Source: Syntrophaceae bacterium UBA6112 (GTDB taxonomy: Bacteria; Desulfobacterota; Syntrophia; Syntrophales; UBA5619). Taken from it: a stretch of DNA of 37,825 nt. This document shows positions 22,348 to 30,225 of the stretch, piece after piece (within the stretch, counting starts at the first letter, position 1; each line of letters begins with the position of its first letter). The stretch spans positions 6,366 to 44,190 of the forward strand of contig DIWG01000082.1 in NCBI GenBank assembly GCA_002423465.1. The letters run 5' to 3'. The position numbers were made by a program, and so were the translations under genes. The notes below the pieces were generated by a model, which saw only the letters and a list, made by a program, of their open reading frames with translations, had not been told where the DNA came from and did no database searches.

Positions 22348-22521
22348 ATGGGAACGGAGAAGAAATATTGCGCGATCTGCGCCTGGCGCGAGAATTGCCA
22401 GAAGAGGTACAGCATTGTGACCGATGCGTCGGGTTGCGTCCGCTGCCCCGATTATTCGCGCGACCTTTCCATCAAACAGAAGGACATCGATGCGGCGGAG
22501 GCCGCGTGCCGGGAGAAGTAA
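22348..22521 (+). CDS. Small cysteine-rich protein (57 residues)
   Basis: The ATG at 22348 opens a 57-residue frame starting MGTEKKYCAICAWRENCQKR and ending EAACREK. Cysteines fall at about positions 8, 11, 17, 30, 33 and 54, with two CxxC pairs (CAIC and CVRC) that could bind zinc or an iron-sulfur cluster. The composition is protein-like and the frame is closed by a normal stop. I have the impression that proteins of this CAICAW...CPDYSRD type occur in other Desulfobacterota, but this is recollection, not a search. GGGAAC precedes the ATG weakly. The function is unknown. It lies between the nucleotidyltransferase relic and argS. Confidence 0.65.
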   Translation: MGTEKKYCAICAWRENCQKRYSIVTDASGCVRCPDYSRDLSIKQKDIDAAEAACREK

Positions 22522-22682
22522 TCCGGTGAATCCGGCTTGACCTTCCTGAAAACGAATGCGACGCACGTTGTCGGAGATTTCCGGGCAAAAGGGAATGCGG
22601 CCGCAGGCTGTTCCGGGTGACCCGCCTGGGGAAAGGCGCCGGTCTTTGGGTCGGCGGTTGAAGTGATTTCATAAGGCGACGG

Positions 22683-22706
22683 GTTGGCCTTCCGGCCAAC
22701 TTTTTT
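22683..22706 (+). terminator. Intrinsic terminator or attenuator just ahead of argS
   Basis: GTTGGCC at 22683-22689 and GGCCAAC at 22694-22700 form a perfect 7-base hairpin with a TTCC loop, followed by six T. The argS ATG lies 22 bases after. The preceding 22522-22682 stretch has no gene but contains two further small hairpins (around 22612-22622 and 22645-22667). It may terminate the upstream gene or regulate argS. Confidence 0.8.
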
Positions 22707-22727
22707 CATATATAGGAATGGCTTTCT

Positions 22728-24392
22728 ATGAAACAGGCATTGGTCAAACTACTTGAAAAATCGATTCAGGCGGGCATCGACAAAGGGTTCCTGCCCCCGG
22801 TGGCGCCCTCTCATATCGAAGTGGAGCTGACGAAGGATCCGGGCCACGGCGATTATGCCTCAAACGTGGCGATGATCCTGGCCTCGCAGGTGAGGAAAAA
22901 TCCACGTGAAATCGCGAAGATTCTATCGGCGGAGATTGAGGATCGGGATGGCGTTCTGGAAAAGGTGGAGATCGCCGGTCCCGGCTTTCTGAACTTTTTC
23001 ATCCGGGAAGGGGGATTGGCCAGGCTTCTTGAAACCGTCGACCGCCAGGGGGAGCAATACGGGTCGTCCAATCTGGGACAGGGCCGGCGGGTTCAAATCG
23101 AATTTGTCAGCGCCAACCCAACGGGGCCGCTCCATATCGGCCATGCCCGCGGGGCCGTCGTGGGCGACGTAATGGCCAATATTCTGGAGGCTGTCGGTTA
23201 TCGGGTTTTCCGGGAATATTACATCAATGATGCGGGAAACCAGATGAACAACCTGGGAAAATCGCTTCTGCTGCGCTACCGGGAGCTCCTGGGCGGAACG
23301 GCGGAGTTTCCCGAAGGCTGTTACCGGGGGGATTATATCCGGGAACTGGCTTCGGAACTGCTGAAGAGGGACGGGGACCGCCACCTCCATGAAAAGCCGG
23401 AGGAGCTCATTCCGCTTTTCACCGATTATGCCGCGGGCGCCATCCTGGAAGGGATCAAGGAAGATCTCCTGATCTTCGGTTGTGTTTTCGATCTTTACTT
23501 CAGCGAGCGGGAGCTTTACCGGGAAGACGGCGTGGGAAAGCTCCTCCGGGAGTTGGAGGAGAAGGATTTTGTTTACCGGGAGGGCGAGGCTCTCTGGTTT
23601 CGGACCACCGCCTTCGGGGACGAGAAGGACCGTGTCGTCGTCCGGCAGAATGGGGATCCGACCTATTTCGCCGCCGACATCGCCTACCACCGGAACAAGT
23701 TTCAGCGGGGTTTCGAGACGGTCATCGACATTTGGGGCGCCGACCACCACGGTTACATTCCGCGGATGTCCGCCGCCGTCCAGGCGCTCGGGTACGAGAA
23801 GGACGCCTTGAAGGTCATCCTGGTGCAACTGGTCAATCTTCTGCGCGAAGGGAAACCGGTGGCCATGTCCACCCGGTCCGGGGAGTTCGTTACGCTGCGT
23901 GAGGTGGTCGATGAGGTGGGAAAGGATGCGGCGCGCTACAATTTTCTGATGCGGCGCTCCGACAGTCACCTCGATTTCGATCTGGAACTGGCCAAGAAGC
24001 AATCCAGTGAAAATCCGGTGTATTATGTCCAGTACGCCCATGCCCGAATCTGCAGCATCCTCCGGATCGCGGCCGAACGGGGTCACGCGGTTCCGGCTTT
24101 TGCAGGGGCGGACCTCTCCCTCCTGCAACTGCCGGAGGAGATTGAGCTCGTCAAGGGAATCACCCGCTTCCCGGAAGTGCTGGAAGGGGCGGCGCGGACG
24201 CTGGAGCCTCACCGTTTGACATTCTACCTGAACGATCTCGCGGCTCTTTTTCACAGCTATTACAACAAGAATAAAGTTATTTCCGAGGATGGCGCCCTCA
24301 CGGGAGCAAGGTTGTTTCTGAGCAGGTCCGTGCTCACGATTCTGAAAAACGCCCTGAAGATCCTCGGGGTCTCCGCCCCGGAAAAAATGTAA
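22728..24392 (+). CDS. argS: Arginyl-tRNA synthetase
   Basis: The 554-residue class I synthetase charges tRNA-Arg. The N-terminal additional domain (about 1-100) precedes SANPTGPLHIGHARGA, with HIGH at 136-139. GADHHGYIPRM (about 343-353) lies in the active-site domain. The lysine of KMSKS is replaced by the family-typical GKPVAMSTRSGEFVTL stretch. The C-terminal DALR-type anticodon domain ends near KILGVSAPEKM. AGGAATGG sits before the ATG. Its length and motif set are normal. It is followed, 26 bases later, by the SPOR-domain gene. Confidence 0.97.
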   Translation: MKQALVKLLEKSIQAGIDKGFLPPVAPSHIEVELTKDPGHGDYASNVAMILASQVRKNPREIAKILSAEIEDRDGVLEKVEIAGPGFLNFFIREGGLARLLETVDRQGEQYGSSNLGQGRRVQIEFVSANPTGPLHIGHARGAVVGDVMANILEAVGYRVFREYYINDAGNQMNNLGKSLLLRYRELLGGTAEFPEGCYRGDYIRELASELLKRDGDRHLHEKPEELIPLFTDYAAGAILEGIKEDLLIFGCVFDLYFSERELYREDGVGKLLRELEEKDFVYREGEALWFRTTAFGDEKDRVVVRQNGDPTYFAADIAYHRNKFQRGFETVIDIWGADHHGYIPRMSAAVQALGYEKDALKVILVQLVNLLREGKPVAMSTRSGEFVTLREVVDEVGKDAARYNFLMRRSDSHLDFDLELAKKQSSENPVYYVQYAHARICSILRIAAERGHAVPAFAGADLSLLQLPEEIELVKGITRFPEVLEGAARTLEPHRLTFYLNDLAALFHSYYNKNKVISEDGALTGARLFLSRSVLTILKNALKILGVSAPEKM

Positions 24393-24418
24393 ATGTAGCG
24401 GCGGCTTTCGGTTAAACC

Positions 24419-25255
24419 ATGGCAGCGAAAAACAGGCGCATGTTTGAACTAAGACTGGGCAAACTGGGGATTATCCTGTTTGTCGGCGGGATGTCTCTGT
24501 TGCTTTTTTCCATGTTTTTCCTGGGAATCTTCGTCGGCAAGAACATGGAGGCCTATCCGGAGAAATTTTCTCCGGGTGCGGTGGAGCTGATCCGGGACCG
24601 TCTGTTCGTCTCCGCGCCCAAAACGGATAAGCCGATACCATCTGCGGAATCAGGGAAACGTGACTCGCCAGCCGGCGGGGAGGAAAGTTTCGGTTTGACG
24701 TTTTATGAGACCCTGGGTGGAAAAAAGACGGATGCGGCCAATACGGCCGGCGCAGTAAAAGATGAGGCTTCGGAACCATCCCTTCCGATGCCTGTTCCGG
24801 CGGGGAAACCCGCGATTCCGGAGATGGCGGCAGGATCTGCCGCCGGGACGGGCGGGAACATGCCCCTGCCGATTTCGGCCAGCGACGGGAAAAAACCAAA
24901 CCTCTCCCCGGAAAGCAAACCGGTCGCGGATGCCGGATCCGGTCTGTCGACGGCCATTCCGGCCGGAGTCGCCGTGGACGGGAATGGAACCCCGGGGAAG
25001 GGGCGTCTTGAGATTCAGGTTGCCGCTTACCAGGACAGACGGAAAGCGGAGAAAACGATGGAAAAACTGAAGCCGCTCGGATTCGCGCCCCGGGTGGTGA
25101 TGAAAGAACTCCCCGGCAAGGGAAAGTGGTTTCGCGTGATCATCGGCGGTTTTGATGACCGGGAAAAGGCGATGGCCGCCGCCGATCAGATTGCCGGGAA
25201 GGTGAGGGGCGTGAAATGCGTGATCCGCCCCTCCGGCAAAAATGGCGGGGACTGA
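24419..25255 (+). CDS. SPOR-domain membrane protein
   Basis: The 278-residue protein has a short cytoplasmic start, a transmembrane segment at about 17-40 (GIILFVGGMSLLLFSMFFLG), a Pro/Ala/Gly-rich linker and a SPOR domain at about 195-272. The SPOR domain opens LEIQVAAYQDRRKAEKTMEKL and continues with GKWFRVIIGGFDDREKA. Such proteins (FtsN, DedD and similar) bind denuded septal peptidoglycan and act at division or the cell pole. The gene lies next to argS; an argS-SPOR pair is common in Proteobacteria. Confidence 0.9.
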   Translation: MAAKNRRMFELRLGKLGIILFVGGMSLLLFSMFFLGIFVGKNMEAYPEKFSPGAVELIRDRLFVSAPKTDKPIPSAESGKRDSPAGGEESFGLTFYETLGGKKTDAANTAGAVKDEASEPSLPMPVPAGKPAIPEMAAGSAAGTGGNMPLPISASDGKKPNLSPESKPVADAGSGLSTAIPAGVAVDGNGTPGKGRLEIQVAAYQDRRKAEKTMEKLKPLGFAPRVVMKELPGKGKWFRVIIGGFDDREKAMAAADQIAGKVRGVKCVIRPSGKNGGD

Positions 25256-25272
25256 GGATGGAATGGGAAATT

Positions 25273-25301
25273 GAAGCTCCCCGCTCACAGGGCGGGGCTT
25301 C
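25273..25301. repeat. Hairpin resembling an IS200/IS605 right end
   Basis: GAAG-CT-CCCCGC (25273-25284) pairs with GCGGGG-CTTC (25292-25301), enclosing a short loop. On the minus strand it reads as GAAGCCCCGCCC...GCGGGGAGCTTC, the type of hairpin found at the 3' end of TnpB-carrying IS605 elements. No transposase is next to it, so it is a remnant or a passive element. The 25256-25412 gap otherwise contains no gene. Confidence 0.5.
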
Positions 25302-25412
25302 CCGGCAAGGAAGATATCTTTTGTTATTGTGCCCCGGTTCGCTCCTACAAGGCGGGACTTGCGGGTTCAAGCTCCCGGTCAATATGGGACGGGTCTGTGA
25401 TGAGAGTGAAAA

Positions 25413-26744
25413 ATGTTTGAGAATCTTACCGAAAAACTGGATGGCATCCTCCGGAAACTGAAGGGGCGGGGGCGTCTGGATGAAGAGAACATTCAGTCCG
25501 CGCTGAAGGAGATCCGCATGGCCCTGCTCGAGGCCGATGTGAATTTCCGTGTCGTTCGGGATTTGATCGAAGATATCCGGAAGCGGGCTGTGGGGCAGGA
25601 TGTGCTGGAGAGCATTACCCCCGGACAACAGGTGGTCAAGATCGTCCACGACCGTCTGGTCGAACTGATGGGCGGCGTGAGCAGCCAACTGAAATTCGGC
25701 AGCCGTATCCCGGCGCCGATCATGCTGGTCGGCCTTCAGGGATGCGGCAAAACGACGACCACGGCAAAACTGGCACGCCTCGTGGCGGCCCAGGGTAAAA
25801 AGGTATTTCTGGTTTCCGCGGACGTTTACAGGCCCGCCGCCATGGAACAGTTGAAGGTTCTCGGCAGACAGATCGGGGCCGGCGTTTTCGATGCGGCTGC
25901 TCTCCAGGATCCGGTCGGAATCTGCGTTCAGGCCGTGCAGGAGGCCAGACGGAACGGCTATGAGGTGATCATCGTCGACACGGCGGGAAGGCTGGCCATC
26001 GATGTGGAACTGATGGATGAGCTAAAGAGGATCAAGGCGTCGATCCATCCCGCGGAGATCCTCTTTGTGGCGGATGCCATGACGGGCCAGGATGCGGTGA
26101 ATGTGGCGGGACGCTTCGACGAACTCCTCGGGATCGACGGCGTGATCATGACGAAGATGGACGGCGACGCCCGGGGCGGAGCGGCTCTGTCGCTCAAGGC
26201 CGTGATCGGCAAGCCGATCAAGTTCGTCGGCATTGGCGAGAAAATCGACGCCTTGGAGGTCTTCCATCCCGATCGTATGGCATCGCGGATCCTGGGAATG
26301 GGCGATATCCTGACCCTCGTCGAAAAGGCCCGTGAGGCGGTGGATGAGCGGGATGCGAAGACCCTGGAACAGAAGATCCGGAAGAATGAATTCACCCTGG
26401 AAGACTTCCGAAGCCAGTTGACCCAGATCCGAAAGATGGGACCGCTTCAGGAGATCCTCGGCATGATCCCGGGGATGAAAAAGATCAAGGCCCTCAAAGA
26501 GATGACGCCGGATGAGGGGGAACTGGTCCGGATCGGCGCAATCATCGATTCCATGACCCGCGGGGAGAGGCGAAACCACCTGCTGATCGACGGGAGCCGC
26601 CGCAAGCGGATCGCCCGGGGCAGCGGGACGACGGTTCAGGACGTCAACCGCCTGCTGAACCAATACACGGAGATGCGGAAAATGATGAAGCGGATGACCA
26701 AAGGGGGAATAAAATCCCTGCGCAGGGGTAATTTCCCCTTTTAA
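25413..26744 (+). CDS. ffh: Signal recognition particle protein Ffh
   Basis: The 443-residue GTPase binds 4.5S RNA and signal peptides and targets nascent membrane proteins to FtsY. An N domain (about 1-85) is followed by the G domain with GLQGCGKTTTTAKLA (107-121), DTAGR, TKMDGDARGGA (about 245-255) and GIGE. The methionine-rich M domain runs from about 330 and contains MGPLQEILGMIPGM and SRRKRIARGSGTTVQDVNRLL. It leads a conserved block with rpsP, khpA, rimM, trmD, rplS and rnhB. The ATG at 25413 gives the usual N terminus. Confidence 0.98.
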   Translation: MFENLTEKLDGILRKLKGRGRLDEENIQSALKEIRMALLEADVNFRVVRDLIEDIRKRAVGQDVLESITPGQQVVKIVHDRLVELMGGVSSQLKFGSRIPAPIMLVGLQGCGKTTTTAKLARLVAAQGKKVFLVSADVYRPAAMEQLKVLGRQIGAGVFDAAALQDPVGICVQAVQEARRNGYEVIIVDTAGRLAIDVELMDELKRIKASIHPAEILFVADAMTGQDAVNVAGRFDELLGIDGVIMTKMDGDARGGAALSLKAVIGKPIKFVGIGEKIDALEVFHPDRMASRILGMGDILTLVEKAREAVDERDAKTLEQKIRKNEFTLEDFRSQLTQIRKMGPLQEILGMIPGMKKIKALKEMTPDEGELVRIGAIIDSMTRGERRNHLLIDGSRRKRIARGSGTTVQDVNRLLNQYTEMRKMMKRMTKGGIKSLRRGNFPF

Positions 26745-26815
26745 TGCGAAAAAAGATATGTTATACGTCGCAGTCCGTTGAAAAATTCATGATCAGGAGG
26801 TGATCAATACAGAAG

Positions 26816-27061
26816 ATGGCTGTAAAAATGAGATTGACAAGAGTTGGCGCAAAAGGCAAACCCAGCTATCGAGTGGTGGTGGCCGATTCCCAGTCCCCAA
26901 GAGATGGGAAATTCTTGGAAATATTGGGTAATTATGATCCTAACCAAAACCCCGCAGCGGTGATCCTGAAAGAGGAGCGCGTTCGGCAGTGGCTTGCGAA
27001 GGGTGTAAAACCGACATTGACGGTATCTCAGTTGCTGGAAAAGAAGGGAATCAGGATTTAG
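26816..27061 (+). CDS. rpsP: 30S ribosomal protein S16
   Basis: The 81-residue protein starts MAVKMRLTRVGAKGKPSYRV, has the DSQSPRDGKFLEILGNYDPN segment, and ends GIRI. It matches bacterial S16 in length. AGGAGGTGATC lies about ten bases upstream. It is the second gene of the ffh-rplS block. Confidence 0.98.
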   Translation: MAVKMRLTRVGAKGKPSYRVVVADSQSPRDGKFLEILGNYDPNQNPAAVILKEERVRQWLAKGVKPTLTVSQLLEKKGIRI

Positions 27062-27092
27062 AGCTTTTTTAGGGACTGTGGAGGTTGTGATG

Positions 27093-27323
27093 ATGAAAGA
27101 GTTGATCAAATTCATGGCTCAAGCTCTCGTGGATAATCCCGATATGGTCGAAGTTTCTGAAATCGTCGGGGAGCAGACTTCCGTTTTGGAACTGAGGGTC
27201 GCTAAGGAAGATCTTGGAAAGGTGATCGGCAAGCAGGGTAGAACGGCCAAGGCGATGAGGACGATCCTGAGTGCGGCATCCACCAAGATTCGCAAGCGGT
27301 CCGTTCTTGAAATCATCGAATGA
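27093..27323 (+). CDS. khpA: KH-domain RNA-binding protein (KhpA/YlqC)
   Basis: From the ATG at 27093 the protein has 76 residues, the family's usual length. It begins MKELIKFMAQALVDNPDMVE and has the KH loop in GKVIGKQGRTAKAMRTILSA (about 47-66). GGAGG ends eight bases before this ATG, which favours it over the ATG at 27090 and over the GTG at 27078 that overlaps the Shine-Dalgarno. It binds RNA non-specifically as a heterodimer with a KhpB-type protein. Its position between rpsP and rimM is the standard one. Confidence 0.95.
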   Translation: MKELIKFMAQALVDNPDMVEVSEIVGEQTSVLELRVAKEDLGKVIGKQGRTAKAMRTILSAASTKIRKRSVLEIIE

Positions 27324-27330
27324 TTCCTCC

Positions 27331-27840
27331 ATGCAGCTCATTGAAATAGGCAGGATTGTCCGTTCTCACGGCCTGGAAGGCCGCGTGAAGGTCCTGTCGT
27401 ATCTCGACACGCCCGCGGTGCTGCACGACCTTTCCGAGCTGCTGGTCGGTCGCAGCATTCCGGAGGCGGTTTCATTTCCGCTCGTTGCCATGCAGATGGG
27501 GAAGGATTTCTTCATTCTGCAACTCACTGGAATCGATGACAGGGATGCCGCGGAAAGGCTTCGGGGATCTTCCGTATGGATGCCCGCCGAGAAAATGCAA
27601 AAACTTCCGGAGGGGGAGTATTACTGGCGTGAAATCATCGGGCTTCAGGTCCTTACCGAGGAAGATGAGATTCTGGGCCGGATCGAAGCCGTGTTCCCGA
27701 CGGGAGGCAATGATGTCTATGTTTGCCGGGGAGAGGAACGGGAAATCCTGCTGCCCGCCATCAGCGATGTGATCAGAAGGATCGATAAAGAGCGCGGCGT
27801 CATGGTGGTCAGGTTGCTGAAAGGGCTTGTTGAATCATGA
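27331..27840 (+). CDS. rimM: 16S rRNA processing protein RimM
   Basis: The 169-residue protein starts MQLIEIGRIVRSHGLEGRVK, the RimM opening. It has the PEGEYYWREIIGLQV segment (about 93-107) before the PRC-barrel domain. It assists 30S maturation by binding S19. The start at 27331 replaces an in-frame extension that overlaps khpA. Its TGA overlaps the trmD ATG by four bases. Confidence 0.97.
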   Translation: MQLIEIGRIVRSHGLEGRVKVLSYLDTPAVLHDLSELLVGRSIPEAVSFPLVAMQMGKDFFILQLTGIDDRDAAERLRGSSVWMPAEKMQKLPEGEYYWREIIGLQVLTEEDEILGRIEAVFPTGGNDVYVCRGEEREILLPAISDVIRRIDKERGVMVVRLLKGLVES

Positions 27841-28565
27841 TCCGGTTCGATATTCTGACCGTTTTCCCGGAGATGTTCACGTCTCCTTTCGGTTGCAGTC
27901 TCCTGAAAAAGGCGGTGGAACGCGGGCTCATTGCGATTCATCTGCACGACATCCGCAACCATGCTGAGGACAAGCATCACATGACCGACGACGCTCCCTA
28001 CGGGGGAGGGGGGGGAATGCTCATGAAGGTTGAGCCGATCGACCGGGCTCTGCTGTCGGTTCCCGTGATCGAAGAGAATGTCCCGGTCGTTCTGATGACC
28101 CCCCAAGGCGAGCTTTTTTGCCAGAAAATGGCGGAAGAGCTGGCCGGGTATCCGCAACTCATCCTGATCTGCGGTCATTACGAGGGGGTGGACGAGCGGG
28201 TTCGAACGCATCTGGCCAACCGGGAAATCTCCATCGGCGACTACGTGCTGACCGGGGGCGAGCTGTCGGCCATGGTGATTGTGGACGCGGTTTCCCGTCT
28301 CGTGCCGGGGGTGCTTGGAAATTGCGAATCCGCGTCGTCGGATTCCTTCTCCATGGGACTTCTGGAATATCCCCATTACACGAGGCCCGCCGAGTATAGG
28401 GGATGGGAGGTTCCCGAAGTGCTTCTCAACGGGAATCACCGAGAGATCGAGTCATGGCGGCGAAGGGAGGCCCTCTTAAGGACGCGGGAAAAGAGGCCCG
28501 ATCTCCTCCGAGATAGGGTGTTGACGGCGGAAGAAAAAAAATGGCTCTATGATTTAAGTGAATAA
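27837..28565 (+). CDS. trmD: tRNA (guanine-N1-)-methyltransferase TrmD
   Basis: The 242-residue SPOUT methyltransferase modifies G37 of tRNAs. It has APYGGGGGMLMKVEPI (about 53-68), the knot segments LILICGHYEGVDERV and GDYVLTGGELSAMV (about 131-144), and LEYPHYTRPAEY. AdoMet binds in the trefoil knot. The tract encoding the Gly run is a G5-A-G8 stretch. It is coupled to rimM and precedes rplS. Confidence 0.98.
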   Translation: MIRFDILTVFPEMFTSPFGCSLLKKAVERGLIAIHLHDIRNHAEDKHHMTDDAPYGGGGGMLMKVEPIDRALLSVPVIEENVPVVLMTPQGELFCQKMAEELAGYPQLILICGHYEGVDERVRTHLANREISIGDYVLTGGELSAMVIVDAVSRLVPGVLGNCESASSDSFSMGLLEYPHYTRPAEYRGWEVPEVLLNGNHREIESWRRREALLRTREKRPDLLRDRVLTAEEKKWLYDLSE

Positions 28566-28621
28566 ATACCAATAAATAAAACTAAAATATCAAGTGTAGA
28601 CTTAAGAAGGAGTCCAGGGTT

Positions 28622-28969
28622 ATGAATGTGATGGAAATGCTGGAAAAAGAACAGATGCGGGGGGATATCCCCGATTTCAATACGGGGGATACCATCAAGG
28701 TGTTCGTCCGGATCGTGGAAGGCCAGAAGCAGCGGATTCAGGCCTTTGAAGGAGTCGTGATCCGCCGGAGAAGCGGGGACGTCCGGTCCAGTTTCACCGT
28801 CCGGAAGATCTCTTACGGGGTCGGGGTCGAGAAGACCTTCCCGCTCCATTCCCCTTCCATTGACCGGATCGAGGTGGTCACCCGGGGCAAGGTCAGACGT
28901 TCCCGGCTGTATTACCTGCGGAGCCTCAGAGGGAAGCAGGCCAGAATCAAAGAGGCCGGAAAACTTTAG
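28622..28969 (+). CDS. rplS: 50S ribosomal protein L19
   Basis: The 115-residue protein starts MNVMEMLEKEQMRGDIPDFN. It has RIQAFEGVVIRRRSGDVRSSFTVRKISYGVGVEKTFP-type features in the middle and RRSRLYYLRSLRGKQARIKE at the end, all characteristic of L19. AAGAAGGAG lies before the ATG. The AT-rich 28566-28610 stretch separates it from trmD. Confidence 0.98.
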   Translation: MNVMEMLEKEQMRGDIPDFNTGDTIKVFVRIVEGQKQRIQAFEGVVIRRRSGDVRSSFTVRKISYGVGVEKTFPLHSPSIDRIEVVTRGKVRRSRLYYLRSLRGKQARIKEAGKL

Positions 28970-28980
28970 AATACCTTCCG

Positions 28981-29655
28981 GTGAAGATGTCCGCTGCCGG
29001 CAGGAAGGCGCGGGCGAGGGCGGTTCGGTGGATGAACGGCTTTGAAAGCAACGCCCGCGGACGCGGTTATCGGATGATCGCCGGGATCGACGAGGCGGGT
29101 CGCGGCCCTCTGGCGGGACCCGTCGTGGCCGCTGCCGTAATACTACCGCCCGGATATGAGCATCCCGAAATCAACGATTCCAAAAAGCTCTCTGCCCGGC
29201 AGAGGGAAAAGATCTACGGGATCATCCAACGGGATGCGGTCTCCATCGGCATCGGCCTCTCCGAGGCGCCCCTGATCGACGCCGTGAATATCTTGCAGGC
29301 GACACTCCTTGCCATGAAGGAAGCGGTTCTCGAACTTTCGCCGCCTCCCGATTATCTGCTGATCGACGGTTTGAACCTTATCGATCTTGAAATCCAACAG
29401 GAAACCATCATCTGCGGCGATTCCCGGAGCATCTCCGTGGCGTCGGCGTCCATTGTTGCGAAGGTGTCGCGGGACCGGCTGATGGCGATGTACCACCGCC
29501 AATTTCCCCAGTACAATTTTATCCGCAACAAGGGATACGGCACTCGGGAGCATCGCGAGGCGATCCTGAAATTCGGCCGTTCCAAGATTCACCGCCGCTC
29601 TTTCCGGGTCGCCGGGATCGACGGTCTGCCGGTCAATGAAAAACTTCAGCTCTGA
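28981..29655 (+). CDS. rnhB: Ribonuclease HII
   Basis: The 224-residue enzyme removes ribonucleotides from RNA-DNA hybrids. It has GIDEAGRGPLAGPVVAAAV (about 36-54), with the first catalytic Asp-Glu pair. INDSKKLSARQREKIY follows, then the SISVASASIVAKVSRDRLM segment and GYGTREHREAI. The GTG at 28981 gives the longest frame; an ATG at 28987 could also be used. It follows rplS by 11 bases. Confidence 0.96.
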   Translation: MKMSAAGRKARARAVRWMNGFESNARGRGYRMIAGIDEAGRGPLAGPVVAAAVILPPGYEHPEINDSKKLSARQREKIYGIIQRDAVSIGIGLSEAPLIDAVNILQATLLAMKEAVLELSPPPDYLLIDGLNLIDLEIQQETIICGDSRSISVASASIVAKVSRDRLMAMYHRQFPQYNFIRNKGYGTREHREAILKFGRSKIHRRSFRVAGIDGLPVNEKLQL

Positions 29656-29672
29656 TTTTCGGGAAGACAATT

Positions 29673-30044
29673 ATGTCGCTCACGCGGATCAGTACGGGGA
29701 AAAGGGGCGAAGAACTGGCGGCAGCCTACCTCGCGGAAGCCGGGTATCGGATCGTTGAACGCAATTACCGATGTATTTTCGGAGAGATCGATATCGTGGC
29801 CGAGGAGGGGGAGACACTGGTCTTCGTTGAGGTCAAGAGCCGGCGCTCCGACGCGTACGGAGATCCGCAGCTGGCCGTCGGCCATCGGAAGCAGAATAAG
29901 CTCTCCCGGATCGCCATGCATTATCTCGAAGAAAAGCGTTTGCGCCACCACCCGGCAAGGTTTGATGTCGTGGCGGTAAAACTGCCGCCCTCGCATCAGA
30001 AGATCGAACTCATCCGAAACGCTTTCGATTTGACCCTCGTTTAA
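29673..30044 (+). CDS. YraN family (UPF0102) putative endonuclease
   Basis: The 123-residue protein has GKRGEELAAAYLAEAGYRIVERNYRC (about 9-34). It also has the nuclease-like GEIDIVAEEGETLVFVEVKSR (about 37-57) with the Glu-x-Lys motif, and RFDVVAVKL near the end. The family has a restriction-endonuclease-like fold and unknown function. It closes the ffh-rnhB block 17 bases after rnhB. No clear terminator follows. Confidence 0.93.
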   Translation: MSLTRISTGKRGEELAAAYLAEAGYRIVERNYRCIFGEIDIVAEEGETLVFVEVKSRRSDAYGDPQLAVGHRKQNKLSRIAMHYLEEKRLRHHPARFDVVAVKLPPSHQKIELIRNAFDLTLV

Positions 30045-30057
30045 ACATGCTAAAAGT

Positions 30058-30225
30058 GTTATTCAAGCCGTCATTCCCCTGTTTCTTGAAGAACCGGAGA
30101 CGCCGCGAATGCTGGAGATTGCCCGCTTGGACGGTGGAATGGTCGCCTGGTGGGGCACGGAGCAGCCAAGGGAAAAACATGACATGCACTACAACTCAGC
30201 GACTCTTGGTACGGCATCAAAGTGA
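30058..30225 (+). pseudogene. Fragment resembling a PIN-domain (VapC-like) toxin
   Basis: Frame 30058-30225 reads VIQAVIPLFLEEPETPRMLEIARL and continues with DGGMVAWWGTEQ. This resembles the N-terminal part of PIN-domain VapC-type ribonucleases, in which a short beta strand with the first Asp precedes such a segment. The catalytic start Asp and the rest of the domain are missing, and the fragment runs into the 3' end of the diguanylate cyclase gene on the other strand. It is at most a relic. No VapB-like gene was seen. Confidence 0.45.

Noticed and set aside
22522..22682. argS leader considered as T-box, cobalamin, glycine or c-di-GMP riboswitch
   Set aside because: None of the conserved cores of those RNAs was found by eye; only simple hairpins.
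25216..25461. 81-residue frame over the IS605-like hairpin
   Set aside because: It reads through the hairpin, overlaps the ends of two real genes and has repeat-derived composition.
27998..28017. G5-A-G8 tract in trmD as a phase-variation site
   Set aside because: It encodes the conserved Gly-rich loop of an essential enzyme; switching is unlikely to be tolerated.
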